Assembly (NCBI RefSeq): GCF_036013645.1
Contig: NZ_CP107869.1
Coordinates: 7,192,001 to 7,256,000 of the forward strand
From: Streptomyces sp. NBC_00490
GTDB taxonomy: Bacteria > Actinomycetota > Actinomycetes > Streptomycetales > Streptomycetaceae
Direction: 5' to 3'
Length of the DNA: 64,000 nucleotides
Both the position numbers and the translations under genes were made by a program. Every line of letters begins with the position of its first letter. Within the stretch, counting starts at the first letter, position 1. The notes beneath the pieces were generated by a model. That model searched no databases. It saw only the letters and a list, made by a program, of their open reading frames with translations, and was not told where the DNA came from. Below, piece by piece: positions 16,060 through 24,526 of this stretch.

Positions 16060-16860
16060 ATGGCCTTCGTCAACTGGCTCAAGCGCAAATTCGTCGTCAT
16101 CGCGGGACTGCTGACACTCGGATATCTCCTGCTGCCGAACGTCGTCGTGACGGTGTTCTCCTTCAACAATCCGAAGGGGCGCTTCAACTACGAATGGCAG
16201 CAGTTCTCCCTGGACGCCTGGAAAGACCCGTGCGGTGTCGCCGACATGTGCGGCTCACTGTCGATCAGTCTCCAGATCGCGTTCTGGGCGACGATCGGCG
16301 CCACCGTCCTCGGCACGCTGATCGCCTTCGCGCTGGTCCGCTACCGCTTCCGTGCCCGCGGCGCCGTGAACTCGCTGATCTTCCTGCCGATGGCGATGCC
16401 CGAGGTCGTCATGGCCGCCTCGCTGCTCACCCTGTTCCTCAACATGGGCGCGCAGCTGGGCTTCTGGACGATCCTCATCGCCCACATCATGTTCTGCCTC
16501 AGCTTCGTCGTCACCGCCGTCAAGGCGCGCGTGATGTCGATGGACCCGAGGCTGGAGCAGGCCGCCCAGGACCTCTACGCCGGCCCGTTCCAGACCTTCA
16601 TCAGGGTCACCCTGCCGATCGCCGCCCCCGGCATCGCGGCGGGCGCGCTGCTCGCCTTCGCGCTTTCCTTCGACGATTTCATCATCACCAATTTCAACGC
16701 GGGTTCGACCGTCACCTTCCCCATGTTCGTCTGGGGTTCGGCACAGCGCGGCACACCCGTTCAGATCAATGTGATCGGTACGGCCATGTTCCTGGTCGCC
16801 GTACTGCTCGTTCTGGCCTCCATGGTCATCAGTAATCGCCGTAACAAGCAAAAGGCATAA
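16060..16860 (+). CDS. potC: Polyamine ABC transporter permease (PotC-like)
   Basis: 266 residues, six membrane helices beginning at FVVIAGLLTLGYLLLPNVVV. The ATPase-docking EAA-type loop is EQAAQDLYAGPFQTFIRVTLPIAAPG, and SFDDFIITNF near the end is typical of PotC. It is the second channel subunit of the putrescine/spermidine importer. It follows potB with zero spacing, so the two are translationally coupled. The flavoenzyme gene starts 30 bases later and is probably cotranscribed. Confidence 0.94.
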   Translation: MAFVNWLKRKFVVIAGLLTLGYLLLPNVVVTVFSFNNPKGRFNYEWQQFSLDAWKDPCGVADMCGSLSISLQIAFWATIGATVLGTLIAFALVRYRFRARGAVNSLIFLPMAMPEVVMAASLLTLFLNMGAQLGFWTILIAHIMFCLSFVVTAVKARVMSMDPRLEQAAQDLYAGPFQTFIRVTLPIAAPGIAAGALLAFALSFDDFIITNFNAGSTVTFPMFVWGSAQRGTPVQINVIGTAMFLVAVLLVLASMVISNRRNKQKA

Positions 16861-16889
16861 CCGAAAAACCCTTGTAGGGAGTTGAAATC

Positions 16890-18317
16890 ATGGCCCCAAG
16901 CGCCATGAGTCGTGGCAGTGAATGGACGAAATCCCTTTCCGACGCCCAGCCGGTCCCGTACTGGCTGGACGACCCCGGCAAGCCGCACCCCGAGCCCGCC
17001 CTCACCGGCGCCGAGACCTGCGACCTGCTGGTCGTCGGCGGTGGTTACAGCGGACTGTGGACCGCGCTCCTCGCCAAGGAGCGCGACCCGCAGCGGGACG
17101 TGGTCCTGCTGGAGGGCCGTGAGGTGGGCTGGGCAGCCTCGGGCCGCAACGGCGGTTTCTGCGCCGCCTCCCTCACCCACGGTCTGGGCAACGGGCTGAC
17201 CCGCTGGCCGGACGAGATCCACCGGCTGGAGGAGCTGGGCGCCCGCAATCTCGACGAGATCGAGAAGGCGGTCGCCCGCTACTCCCTCGACTGCGACTTC
17301 GAGCGCACCGGCGAGATCGACGTCGCGACCGAGACGTACCAGGCGTGGGAACTGCGCGACTGGTACGAGGAGATGGAGCGCGCGGGCCTCGCCGAGGGCG
17401 TGGAGTTCCTGGACGCCGAGGCGGTACGGGAACAAGTCGACTCACCGACATTCCAGGCGGGCCTGTACGACCGTCGGGGCGTCGCCATGGTCAACCCGGC
17501 GAAGCTCGCCTGGGGCCTGAAGCGGGCCTGCGTGCGACTCGGCGTCCGCGTCCACGAGCACACCCCCGCCCTGACGCTGAAGCCGTACGGCGCCGGGATG
17601 GCCGTACGCACCCCCTACGGCTCGGTCCGCGCCCGCAAGGTCGCGCTCGGCACCAACATCTTCCCGAACCTGGTCAAGCGCGTCCGGTCGTACACCGTCC
17701 CGGTCTACGACTACGCGCTGATGACCGAGCCGCTGAGCGGCGAGCAGCTCGCGGCGATCGGCTGGAAGAACCGCCAGGGCCTCGGCGACAGCGCCAACCA
17801 GTTCCACTACTTCCGGCTGTCCGCCGACAACCGCATCCTGTGGGGCGGCTACGACGCGGTCCACCACTACGGCGGCCGGGTGCGCGCCGAGTACGACGAC
17901 CGCCCGGAGACGTACGCCAAGCTCGCCGAGCACTTCTTCACCTGCTTCCCGCAGCTCGAAGGCGTCCGCTTCACGCACGCGTGGGGCGGCGCGATCGACA
18001 CCTGCTCACGCTTCTCGGCGTTCTTCGGCACCGCGCACCGCGGCAACGTGGCCTACGCGGCCGGCTACACGGGACTCGGCGTCGGCGCGACCCGGTTCGG
18101 CGCGGACGTGATGCTGGACCTGCTGGACGGCGAGACCACGGAGCGGACCTCGCTGGAGATGGTCCGCAAGAAGCCGCTGCCGTTCCCGCCCGAGCCCTTC
18201 GCGTGGACCGGCATCGCCCTGACCAAGTGGTCGCTGGCACGGGCGGACGCGCACGGCGGGCGGCGCAATCTGTGGCTGAAGACGATGGACAGACTGGGAC
18301 TCGGCTTCGACAGCTGA
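16890..18317 (+). CDS. FAD-dependent amine oxidoreductase, probable gamma-glutamylputrescine oxidase
   Basis: 475 residues of the DAO fold. The FAD-binding dinucleotide motif is VVGGGYSGLWTA at about residues 46-58, with a following acidic residue in VLLEGREVGW and the characteristic ASGRNGGFC. A late GYTGLGVGATRFGADVMLDLL closes the FAD site. The family includes PuuB, which oxidises the primary amine of gamma-glutamylputrescine to an aldehyde, releasing ammonia and hydrogen peroxide. Its position after the importer and after the aldehyde dehydrogenase gene supports that role. Glutamylation and deglutamylation enzymes (PuuA/PuuD type) are not in the window. Oxidation of free putrescine is the alternative. 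Confidence 0.87.
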   Translation: MAPSAMSRGSEWTKSLSDAQPVPYWLDDPGKPHPEPALTGAETCDLLVVGGGYSGLWTALLAKERDPQRDVVLLEGREVGWAASGRNGGFCAASLTHGLGNGLTRWPDEIHRLEELGARNLDEIEKAVARYSLDCDFERTGEIDVATETYQAWELRDWYEEMERAGLAEGVEFLDAEAVREQVDSPTFQAGLYDRRGVAMVNPAKLAWGLKRACVRLGVRVHEHTPALTLKPYGAGMAVRTPYGSVRARKVALGTNIFPNLVKRVRSYTVPVYDYALMTEPLSGEQLAAIGWKNRQGLGDSANQFHYFRLSADNRILWGGYDAVHHYGGRVRAEYDDRPETYAKLAEHFFTCFPQLEGVRFTHAWGGAIDTCSRFSAFFGTAHRGNVAYAAGYTGLGVGATRFGADVMLDLLDGETTERTSLEMVRKKPLPFPPEPFAWTGIALTKWSLARADAHGGRRNLWLKTMDRLGLGFDS

Positions 18318-18450
18318 TCACTCGGAGGCCCGGCCTGACGCTGACAGGCGGCGTACAGCGTGACCCGGCGTCGACCCGCCCGCCCTTCCCGCCCCCATGT
18401 GATCCGGTTCACTCCAATGGGGTTGTGGAACCCGCGTAATGCACGCCCGG

Positions 18451-18504
18451 GACCTCCCTCTCCCTCGTGGACGCGAGCCGCGTCCACGGAGGAACAGGGA
18501 GGTC
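18451..18504 (+). promoter_or_regulatory. 5' leader hairpin sequestering the ribosome binding site of the next gene
   Basis: GACCTCCCT (18451-18459) is the exact complement of AGGGAGGTC (18496-18504), which contains the Shine-Dalgarno sequence of the ATG at 18510. Nested inside, CGTGGACGCG (18466-18475) pairs perfectly with CGCGTCCACG (18479-18488) around a 3-base loop. The combined structure would hide the ribosome binding site. Confidence 0.65.
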
Positions 18505-18509
18505 TTCTC

Positions 18510-18962
18510 ATGACTGGGGCGAAGACGGCGGTCGAGTGGCTGGCATCGGTGGCACCGGATCCCGAAGCCTGCCGCTGGGAGTGGGAGCGCAATCCCCTCG
18601 GGGTCGCGCTGCTCCCCGCCGGCAAGGCCTGGGACGTGCTCATCCTGCCGGGCGAGCTCGGTTATCCCACGCTCGACGTCCTCACCCGCATCATCGACCA
18701 GCTCGGCCCGGTGCTGGTCGACTTCGGCGACGCCCGGATGGGCTTCCTCGTGCCGCCCGGTACGGCCGCACGCTGGGTCGGCACGGGCATCCGCACGGCC
18801 GGCGTCGGCACCTGGATCGTGGTGCCGTACCCGGGCCGCTCCACCGGCGGCGTCCGCTGGCTGGTCCCCCCGGACGGTTCCGGCACCCTCACCGACCCGG
18901 CACTCCTCGAACTGGCGATGCACGAGGCGGCGGCGGGTCTGGCCACGGAGGGGGACGGGTAG
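18510..18962 (+). CDS. Conserved-looking hypothetical protein, about 150 residues
   Basis: 150 residues, soluble, with no signal peptide or membrane segment. It has a tryptophan-rich start (VEWLASVAPDPEACRWEW), then WDVLILPGELGYPTLDVL, GPVLVDFGDARMGFLVPPGTAARW and TWIVVPYPGRSTGGVRWLVPP. The alternation of strands and loops resembles the N-terminal part of bifunctional primase-polymerase-like proteins found in streptomycetes, but catalytic acids cannot be assigned, so I leave it unnamed. Its ribosome binding site is buried in a long hairpin. It lies alone between the polyamine genes and an IS remnant. Confidence 0.7.
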   Translation: MTGAKTAVEWLASVAPDPEACRWEWERNPLGVALLPAGKAWDVLILPGELGYPTLDVLTRIIDQLGPVLVDFGDARMGFLVPPGTAARWVGTGIRTAGVGTWIVVPYPGRSTGGVRWLVPPDGSGTLTDPALLELAMHEAAAGLATEGDG

Positions 18963-19122
18963 CCGACCGCGGGAGGTCTTGACCGCTGAGTCGGTCGGGA
19001 CCGGATAGGGCGCGTTCCACCCCTCCCATTCCCCCAGTTCCGGAGGCTTGTGGATCGCTCAGACCTCTCGTCGGCCGCCCGTGCGGCCGACGCGGTCGCG
19101 GCAAGCGAAACGTCGAGGCGGG

Positions 19123-19362
19123 ATGAGACGACTGAACCTGCAACGGGGTGGCCGGGTTCGCGGCATGCCACGTTTCCGGATGTACCCGACACTCGCGCAG
19201 GAGCGGCAGATGCTGCCGCATTGCGCGCGTGCCCGGTACGTGTGGAACCTGGCGGCCGAGCGGCGAAGACGTTCCGAGTCACCAACTCAACGGGGACCGG
19301 TACGGGAGCCGGGAGTTCCGGCGGACGCTCGACGGTTGCTTCGGCTGACCGCCAGGACGTAA
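19123..19362 (+). pseudogene. Remnant of an IS200/IS605-family OrfB (TnpB-like) transposase
   Basis: Only the N-terminal helix-turn-helix portion is recognisable: FRMYPTLAQERQMLPHCARARYVWNLAAE closely follows the standard opening of OrfB proteins (a Y-P-T-x-x-Q start and a C-A/R-x-V-x-N end). After that the frame runs into unrelated Arg/Pro-rich sequence and stops. No catalytic RuvC-type segment, inverted ends or insertion-site repeats are visible. The far end overlaps the convergent PAP2 gene's 3' end, so the insertion was probably truncated when these sequences joined. Confidence 0.6.
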
Positions 19363-20126
19363 GCGGTGAGCAGGACGGTGGAGAGGCACCAGCTCGCCAC
19401 GACGTCCAGTGGCCAGTGGTAGCCACGGCGGACCAGGCCGTAGGAGACGCCGAGGACGAGGACGCCGTACGTGAACACGATCGTGCGGCGGAGCCATCCG
19501 GTGCGCAGCCAGGGGAGGAGGAGCAGGGTCGCGGCACCGTAGGCGACGGCCGCTGTGGCCGTGTGGCCGGACGGGTAGTAGCCGGTGGCCGGAGGGACGA
19601 CCGGGGTGCCCGGGCGGTCGGTCAGTTCCTTGATCGGGATGATGAGGGCGGGGACCAGGGCCATCAGCAGCGCGGCGCCGGCGGACGGCTGCCACCAGTG
19701 GTCTGTGCCGGCGCGGCGGGCCCGCCAGGCCGCGTGTCCGAGCGCCAGGGCCAGGACCGGGACGGCGACCTGGACATTGCCGAGGTCGGCGAGGAGTTCC
19801 GAGGCGCGGTCGGGGTGGACCAGGGCGCGGCTGACGCGTTCGTCCAGGCGCACCAAAGGGCCGTCCTCGACGATCTGCCAGGTGATCAGCGCGAAGAGGA
19901 CGGCCGGAAGGCCGAGAAGAAGGAAGGTGGAGAAGGAGGTCGGCCACCCCGGAACAGGGGGGGTGGTTCCGGGGTGGCCGTCCGGACCGGATCGTCGCGC
20001 GCCCCGGGGGGTTTGGGGCGGGCGACCGTCCGATCGGTGAGGAGATCCGGAGCCGGAGGCTCCGGTTGTGTGCGCGAGGGCACGACCAGGTCGAAGCTGG
20101 GGAGGCCCCGGCCTGATGTCGCCCAC
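19287..20126 (-). CDS. PAP2-family membrane phosphatase
   Basis: 279 residues. After about 70 residues of Pro/Gly/Arg-rich low complexity come five or six membrane helices. The phosphatase signature is present: IKELTDRPGTP, YYPSGHTAT and a final RRGYHWPLDV holding His and Asp. Relatives dephosphorylate lipid phosphates such as phosphatidic acid or undecaprenyl pyrophosphate, with the active site on the outer face. The start is uncertain; the GTG at 20126 follows AGGGGA and sits within an inverted repeat. The 3' end touches the transposase remnant. Confidence 0.82.
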   Translation of the reverse strand: MGDIRPGPPQLRPGRALAHTTGASGSGSPHRSDGRPPQTPRGARRSGPDGHPGTTPPVPGWPTSFSTFLLLGLPAVLFALITWQIVEDGPLVRLDERVSRALVHPDRASELLADLGNVQVAVPVLALALGHAAWRARRAGTDHWWQPSAGAALLMALVPALIIPIKELTDRPGTPVVPPATGYYPSGHTATAAVAYGAATLLLLPWLRTGWLRRTIVFTYGVLVLGVSYGLVRRGYHWPLDVVASWCLSTVLLTAYVLAVSRSNRRASAGTPGSRTGPR

Positions 20127-20140
20127 AGTCCCCTGTGGGC
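20121..20140 (-). promoter_or_regulatory. Hairpin over the PAP2 start codon
   Basis: GCCCACAG and CTGTGGGC form a perfect 8-bp stem with a 4-base loop. On the minus strand the loop carries GGGA of the ribosome binding site, and the GTG start is in the 3' arm. It could be a translational switch or a protein-binding palindrome; it depends on the start being right. Confidence 0.4.
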
Positions 20141-20347
20141 GGGGTGTATCTCTCATCTGGGTAGAACCTACGACAGCCGATGGGGCTGCGACAGCTGGAA
20201 TCGCGTCCTGACAGAGACCCCGCACACGTTCTTCACACGCTCTGACGGCGGCCGCCCCAGACCCGGAATCCGCTGTGGATCCGGGGCTGGGGCGGGTGCG
20301 ACGGGTGTGACCTGGGCCGGGGTGTGCCCCGTGTTCCTCCTGGGGCG

Positions 20348-21682
20348 TCAGACGCGTGCGAAGGCCTGCTCGATGATGTCGAGGCCCTCGTTGAGCAGGT
20401 CCTCGCCGATGACCAGCGGCGGCAGGAAACGCAGCACATTGCCGTAGGTGCCACAGGTCAGGACCAGCAGGCCCTCCTGGTGACAGGCCTTGGCGAGGGC
20501 GGCGGTCGCCTCCGCGTTGGGCTCCTTGGTGGCGCGGTCCTTGACGAGCTCGATGGCGATCATCGCGCCACGGCCGCGGACGTCGCCGATGATGTCGAAC
20601 TTCTCGGCCATCGCGGTGAGCCGGGCCTTCATCGTGGCCTCGATGTTCTTCGCCCTGGCGTTGAGGTCGAGCTCCTTCATCGTCTCGATCGAGCCGAGCG
20701 CACCGGCACACGCGACCGGGTTGCCGCCGTAGGTACCGCCCAGGCCACCCGCGTGCGCGGCGTCCATGATCTCGGCGCGGCCGGTGACGGCGGCGAGCGG
20801 CAGACCGCCCGCGATGCCCTTGGCGGTGGTGATCAGGTCCGGGACGATGCCCTCGTCCTCGCACGCGAACCACTGGCCGGTACGGCAGAAGCCGGACTGG
20901 ATCTCGTCCGCGACGAAGACGATGCCGTTGTCCTTCGCGAACTGGCTGAGCGCCGGCAGGAAGCCCTTGGCCGGCTCGATGAAGCCGCCCTCGCCGAGCA
21001 CCGGCTCGATGATGATCGCGGCGACGTTGTCCGGGCCGACCTGCTTGGTGATCTGGTCGATGGCCTGCGCGGCGGCCTCGGGACCGGCGTTGTCCGGACC
21101 GGTCGGCCAGCGGTAGCCGTAGGCGACCGGGACCCGGTAGACCTCGGGCGCGAAGGGGCCGAAGCCGTGCTTGTACGGCATGTTCTTCGCGGTCAGCGCC
21201 ATCGTCAGGTTCGTACGGCCGTGGTAGCCGTGGTCGAAGACGACGACGGCCTGGCGCTTGGTGTAGGCGCGGGCGATCTTGACGGCGTTCTCGACGGCCT
21301 CGGCACCGCTGTTGAACAGCGCGGACTTCTTGGCGTGGTCACCCGGCGTGAGCTCGGCGAGGGCCTCGGCGACCTCGACGTACCCCTCGTACGGCGTGAC
21401 CATGAAACAGGTGTGCGTGAAGTCGGCGAGCTGGGCGGAGGCCCGGCGTACGACGGCCTCGGCGGAGGCGCCGACGCTCGTCACGGCGATGCCGGAACCG
21501 AAGTCGATCAGGCGGTTGCCGTCGACGTCCTCGATGATGCCGCCGCCCGCCCGCGCGGTGAACACGGGCAGCACCGAGCCGACACCCTGCGCGACCGCGG
21601 CGACGCGGCGGGCCTGCAGCTCCTGCGACTTCGGGCCGGGGATGGCGGTGACGATCCGGCGCTCCTGCGGAAGTGCGCTCAT
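20348..21682 (-). CDS. gabT: 4-aminobutyrate aminotransferase
   Basis: 444 residues, full length for a class III aminotransferase. Visible are the start of the cofactor site in NSGAEAVENAVKIAR, the ring-stacking area in FDHGYHGRT, IIEPVLGEGGF, the cofactor Asp in FVADEIQSGFCRTG, and the PLP lysine in TTAKGIAGGLPL. It moves the amino group of GABA to 2-oxoglutarate, giving succinate semialdehyde and glutamate. It is transcribed opposite to the potABCD genes but completes the same catabolic route. The ATG at 21682 follows AGGAGCCCCT. A PucR regulator and a second aldehyde dehydrogenase are encoded nearby. Confidence 0.95.
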   Translation of the reverse strand: MSALPQERRIVTAIPGPKSQELQARRVAAVAQGVGSVLPVFTARAGGGIIEDVDGNRLIDFGSGIAVTSVGASAEAVVRRASAQLADFTHTCFMVTPYEGYVEVAEALAELTPGDHAKKSALFNSGAEAVENAVKIARAYTKRQAVVVFDHGYHGRTNLTMALTAKNMPYKHGFGPFAPEVYRVPVAYGYRWPTGPDNAGPEAAAQAIDQITKQVGPDNVAAIIIEPVLGEGGFIEPAKGFLPALSQFAKDNGIVFVADEIQSGFCRTGQWFACEDEGIVPDLITTAKGIAGGLPLAAVTGRAEIMDAAHAGGLGGTYGGNPVACAGALGSIETMKELDLNARAKNIEATMKARLTAMAEKFDIIGDVRGRGAMIAIELVKDRATKEPNAEATAALAKACHQEGLLVLTCGTYGNVLRFLPPLVIGEDLLNEGLDIIEQAFARV

Positions 21683-21942
21683 GAGGGGCTCCTGGGGTGT
21701 TGCGAACGGGGTCTTTGCGGACGCTTCTCTTCTTTTCTCGCAGGCTAGGACGGAGGACGGGGGGTGGGCATGCTCCATGTGGGCGTTGTCGGGGGTGCGG
21801 GTTTGTCCGTCGTGGACATAGCGACGCGGACCGGCTCGCTACCGGCGGGGCCGCGGACGATCCGGACGGCGACCGTCCGCTCCATGGAAGTCGGCCGCGT
21901 AAGCGGTGAACTCCCCTTGCGGGGGCGTTAGATTGACGGCTG

Positions 21943-24393
21943 ATGGTGGACGGAACGGCTGGTCAGGGAACGAGGGCGATGGACAGGGACGGGACGCAGG
22001 ACGCGCGAGGTACGCATGCGAACCCCGTGCCGCGTCCGGCGGGGCCGCCGGACGTGCCGCACGCGCCGCCGCGGCCGGCGCACACCCCGGGCGCGTCCGT
22101 GGCCGACTGGCTGGACGAGGCCCGGCCCGAGACCGAGCCCGGCATCTGGCGCTTCGGCTACCGGATGCCGAAGGCCGCCTCGAAGGCGGAGCGGCTCAAT
22201 CCGCTGACCGTCGCCGGCATGCTCATCCCGTTCGTCGTGGCGCTGGTGGTGTGGTCCTTCTGGCGGCGCGGCGCGCTCCCGTACCAGTTCACGCTGCTGC
22301 GGCTCTTCACCCCGGACGACTGGTGGTGGGGCGGCACGATGGCCTCGCCGAAGCGGCTGGAGGGGCAGTCGCTGGAGTACCCGGGCGTCGAGGCCCTGGA
22401 GGTCTACAGCGGCCTCTTCTTCGCCGTGCTCGTCTACACGATGGGCCGCCTGGGCAGCTGGCCGGCCGTCGTGCGCCACCTCGTGACCCGCAAGCCCCAG
22501 CCCGCCCGCGCCCTGCTGGCCGCGCTGGGCGCCCTCATCACCCTCAGCTTCGTCTTCCCGGACGCCTTCCCCGGCGTCGGCTGGGACGCCCTGCCCGTCG
22601 TGAACCCGCTGTTCTCCCTCATCGCCCTCCTCAGCGGCGGATACGGCGTCTACACCTCGCCCTGGGCCACGGACACGCTGTACGCCCTGGTCACCGCCCT
22701 CGTCCTGTGGCCCTTCGCCCGGATCGGCGGCTGGTGGTCCCTGGCCCGTACCCGGCTCGAGGCCCGACGCCGGGCCCGGCAGGGACAGGATCCCGCACCC
22801 GTCACCGATCAGCCCCGCACCCGCTGGCCCGGACTGCGGGAGGCCGGGCAGCACCAGGCGGCCGACCTGCTCACCGCCGAAGTGCTGGCCGGGCGGATGA
22901 ACGACGTGGACTGCGCCCGGATCGAGCGCGGCTGGAAACGGGCCCGCGGCCAGGGACGGCTCGCCGCCTTCACGGACACCGTGCTGCGCCAGGGCGCCGC
23001 CGCGCTCACCCACCCCTCCGGCGCCCGCGACCTGGCGGGCCGCACCGCCCGGCACGACCTGCTCACCGGACAGGTCCGCATCGGACAGTGGGCCCCCGCC
23101 GAACGCACCCCGCGGGCGTACCGCGGCGTGGGCGCGGCTCTCGGGCCGGAGACCCTCGCCACCTCGCTGCTGGTCGTCGGACCCTCGGGCGCGGGCAAGA
23201 CCCGGCAGGTGGTCGCTCCGGTGGCCGAGTCCCTCACCCTCCAGGCACTCACCGGCGGTTGCGCCGTCGTCGCGGTGTGCGGCGCCGGCACACCGATCGG
23301 GGCGGACACGTCGTACGACGTCGTCGTGCGCGTCGGCGACCCCGGCTCGGTGCACGACCTCGACCCGTACGCCGAGACCGACGACCCCGACGAGGCGGCC
23401 GCGCTCCTCGCCGAGGCCCTGGCCGGGGACCTCGACACGGTGAGCCCCGAGCGCGCGGCGCGGACCCTCGCCCAGCTCCTCGGCCCCTACCGGACCGCGT
23501 ACGGGCACTTCCCGCTCCTGCCCGTCCTGCGCGAACTGCTGGAAGGGGACCCCGCGGTCCTCGCCGGACTGCGCGAGCGGCTGGCGGACGAGCGGTTCGC
23601 GGGGATGCGTCGCGAGCTCGACGCCCGCGCACGGCAGAGCGCCCACCCCGGCGACCCCGGTCCCGTCCTCGCCGACCGGCTGGCCCTGCTGGACCGGCCC
23701 GCCTTCGCCGGCTTCTTCGGCTCGGCCGGGGCGCCCGGCTCAGGCGCGGACGTGATCCGTCCGTTCTCGCTGCGCGCCCTCGTCCACCACCCCCTGCGCG
23801 TCCGGATCGACCTGCCCGACCGTGGTCACGCGGAGGCGTCCCGGCTGATCGCCCGGCTGGTGCTGGCCCAGTTCACCGCCGTCGTACGGGAGGGGGGCCG
23901 CGATCACTTCGCCGGTCTGGTCCTCGACGACGCCACCGGCACCGTGACCCCCGAGTCCGTCCGGTGGCTCCAGCGGCTGCGCTCGCAGAACGCGGGTGTC
24001 GTGCTCGCGCTGCGCACGGTCTCCGACGTTCCGGAGGCGCTGCACGGGCCCCTGTTCGGGGCGGTCGGCTGCCGGATGGCGCTGTCCGGGGTGACGACCT
24101 GGGACGGCAGCCGCTTCGCCGAGGCGTGGGGCACCGAGTGGGTGGAGACGAAGGACGTCGCCCAGCACACGGTCTTCGCCGATCAGCCGATGACCCGGGC
24201 CATGCACGCCCTGCGCAAGCTGGTGACCGGGAAGGCGGTGACGACCGAGGCCGTCACCGTCCGCCAGGTCGAGCGGGAGCGGTGGTCCGCCTCCGAGCTG
24301 GCGCACGCCGTGCCGCCCGGGCACGCGGTGCTGTCGCTGACCGGGGCGAAGGGGGAGCACGCGCCGCCGTTGCTGGTGGATCTACGGGGTTAG
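21943..24393 (+). CDS. Large membrane-anchored ATPase with VirD4/TraG-like features
   Basis: 816 residues. The N-terminus is disordered (about 60 residues), then hydrophobic segments run from about residue 95 to 275 (MLIPFVVALVVWSFW, FFAVLVYTMGRLG, ALLAALGALITLSFVFP, ATDTLYALVTALVLWPF). The cytoplasmic part has Walker A GPSGAGKT at about residue 410 and a likely Walker B in FAGLVLDDATG at about 665, followed by LQRLRSQNAGVVLALRT, typical of conjugation coupling ATPases. No relaxase, pilus or DNA-transfer genes lie nearby, so it is probably a chromosomal ATPase of unknown task. The start is near TAGATT (21929-21934), so the message may be leaderless. Length and membrane part are intact. Confidence 0.78.
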   Translation: MVDGTAGQGTRAMDRDGTQDARGTHANPVPRPAGPPDVPHAPPRPAHTPGASVADWLDEARPETEPGIWRFGYRMPKAASKAERLNPLTVAGMLIPFVVALVVWSFWRRGALPYQFTLLRLFTPDDWWWGGTMASPKRLEGQSLEYPGVEALEVYSGLFFAVLVYTMGRLGSWPAVVRHLVTRKPQPARALLAALGALITLSFVFPDAFPGVGWDALPVVNPLFSLIALLSGGYGVYTSPWATDTLYALVTALVLWPFARIGGWWSLARTRLEARRRARQGQDPAPVTDQPRTRWPGLREAGQHQAADLLTAEVLAGRMNDVDCARIERGWKRARGQGRLAAFTDTVLRQGAAALTHPSGARDLAGRTARHDLLTGQVRIGQWAPAERTPRAYRGVGAALGPETLATSLLVVGPSGAGKTRQVVAPVAESLTLQALTGGCAVVAVCGAGTPIGADTSYDVVVRVGDPGSVHDLDPYAETDDPDEAAALLAEALAGDLDTVSPERAARTLAQLLGPYRTAYGHFPLLPVLRELLEGDPAVLAGLRERLADERFAGMRRELDARARQSAHPGDPGPVLADRLALLDRPAFAGFFGSAGAPGSGADVIRPFSLRALVHHPLRVRIDLPDRGHAEASRLIARLVLAQFTAVVREGGRDHFAGLVLDDATGTVTPESVRWLQRLRSQNAGVVLALRTVSDVPEALHGPLFGAVGCRMALSGVTTWDGSRFAEAWGTEWVETKDVAQHTVFADQPMTRAMHALRKLVTGKAVTTEAVTVRQVERERWSASELAHAVPPGHAVLSLTGAKGEHAPPLLVDLRG

Positions 24394-24526
24394 GCGGGGG
24401 CCTTCGGTGCCGGGGGTTTGCGGTGACGGTGTGACCGTACGGTGAGGCAGAATCGGCACAGGCCGTTCATACAGGACGGCCAAGTGATCACCGGGCACGC
24501 CCGATCCCCGTAGACCTGAGGGCCCC

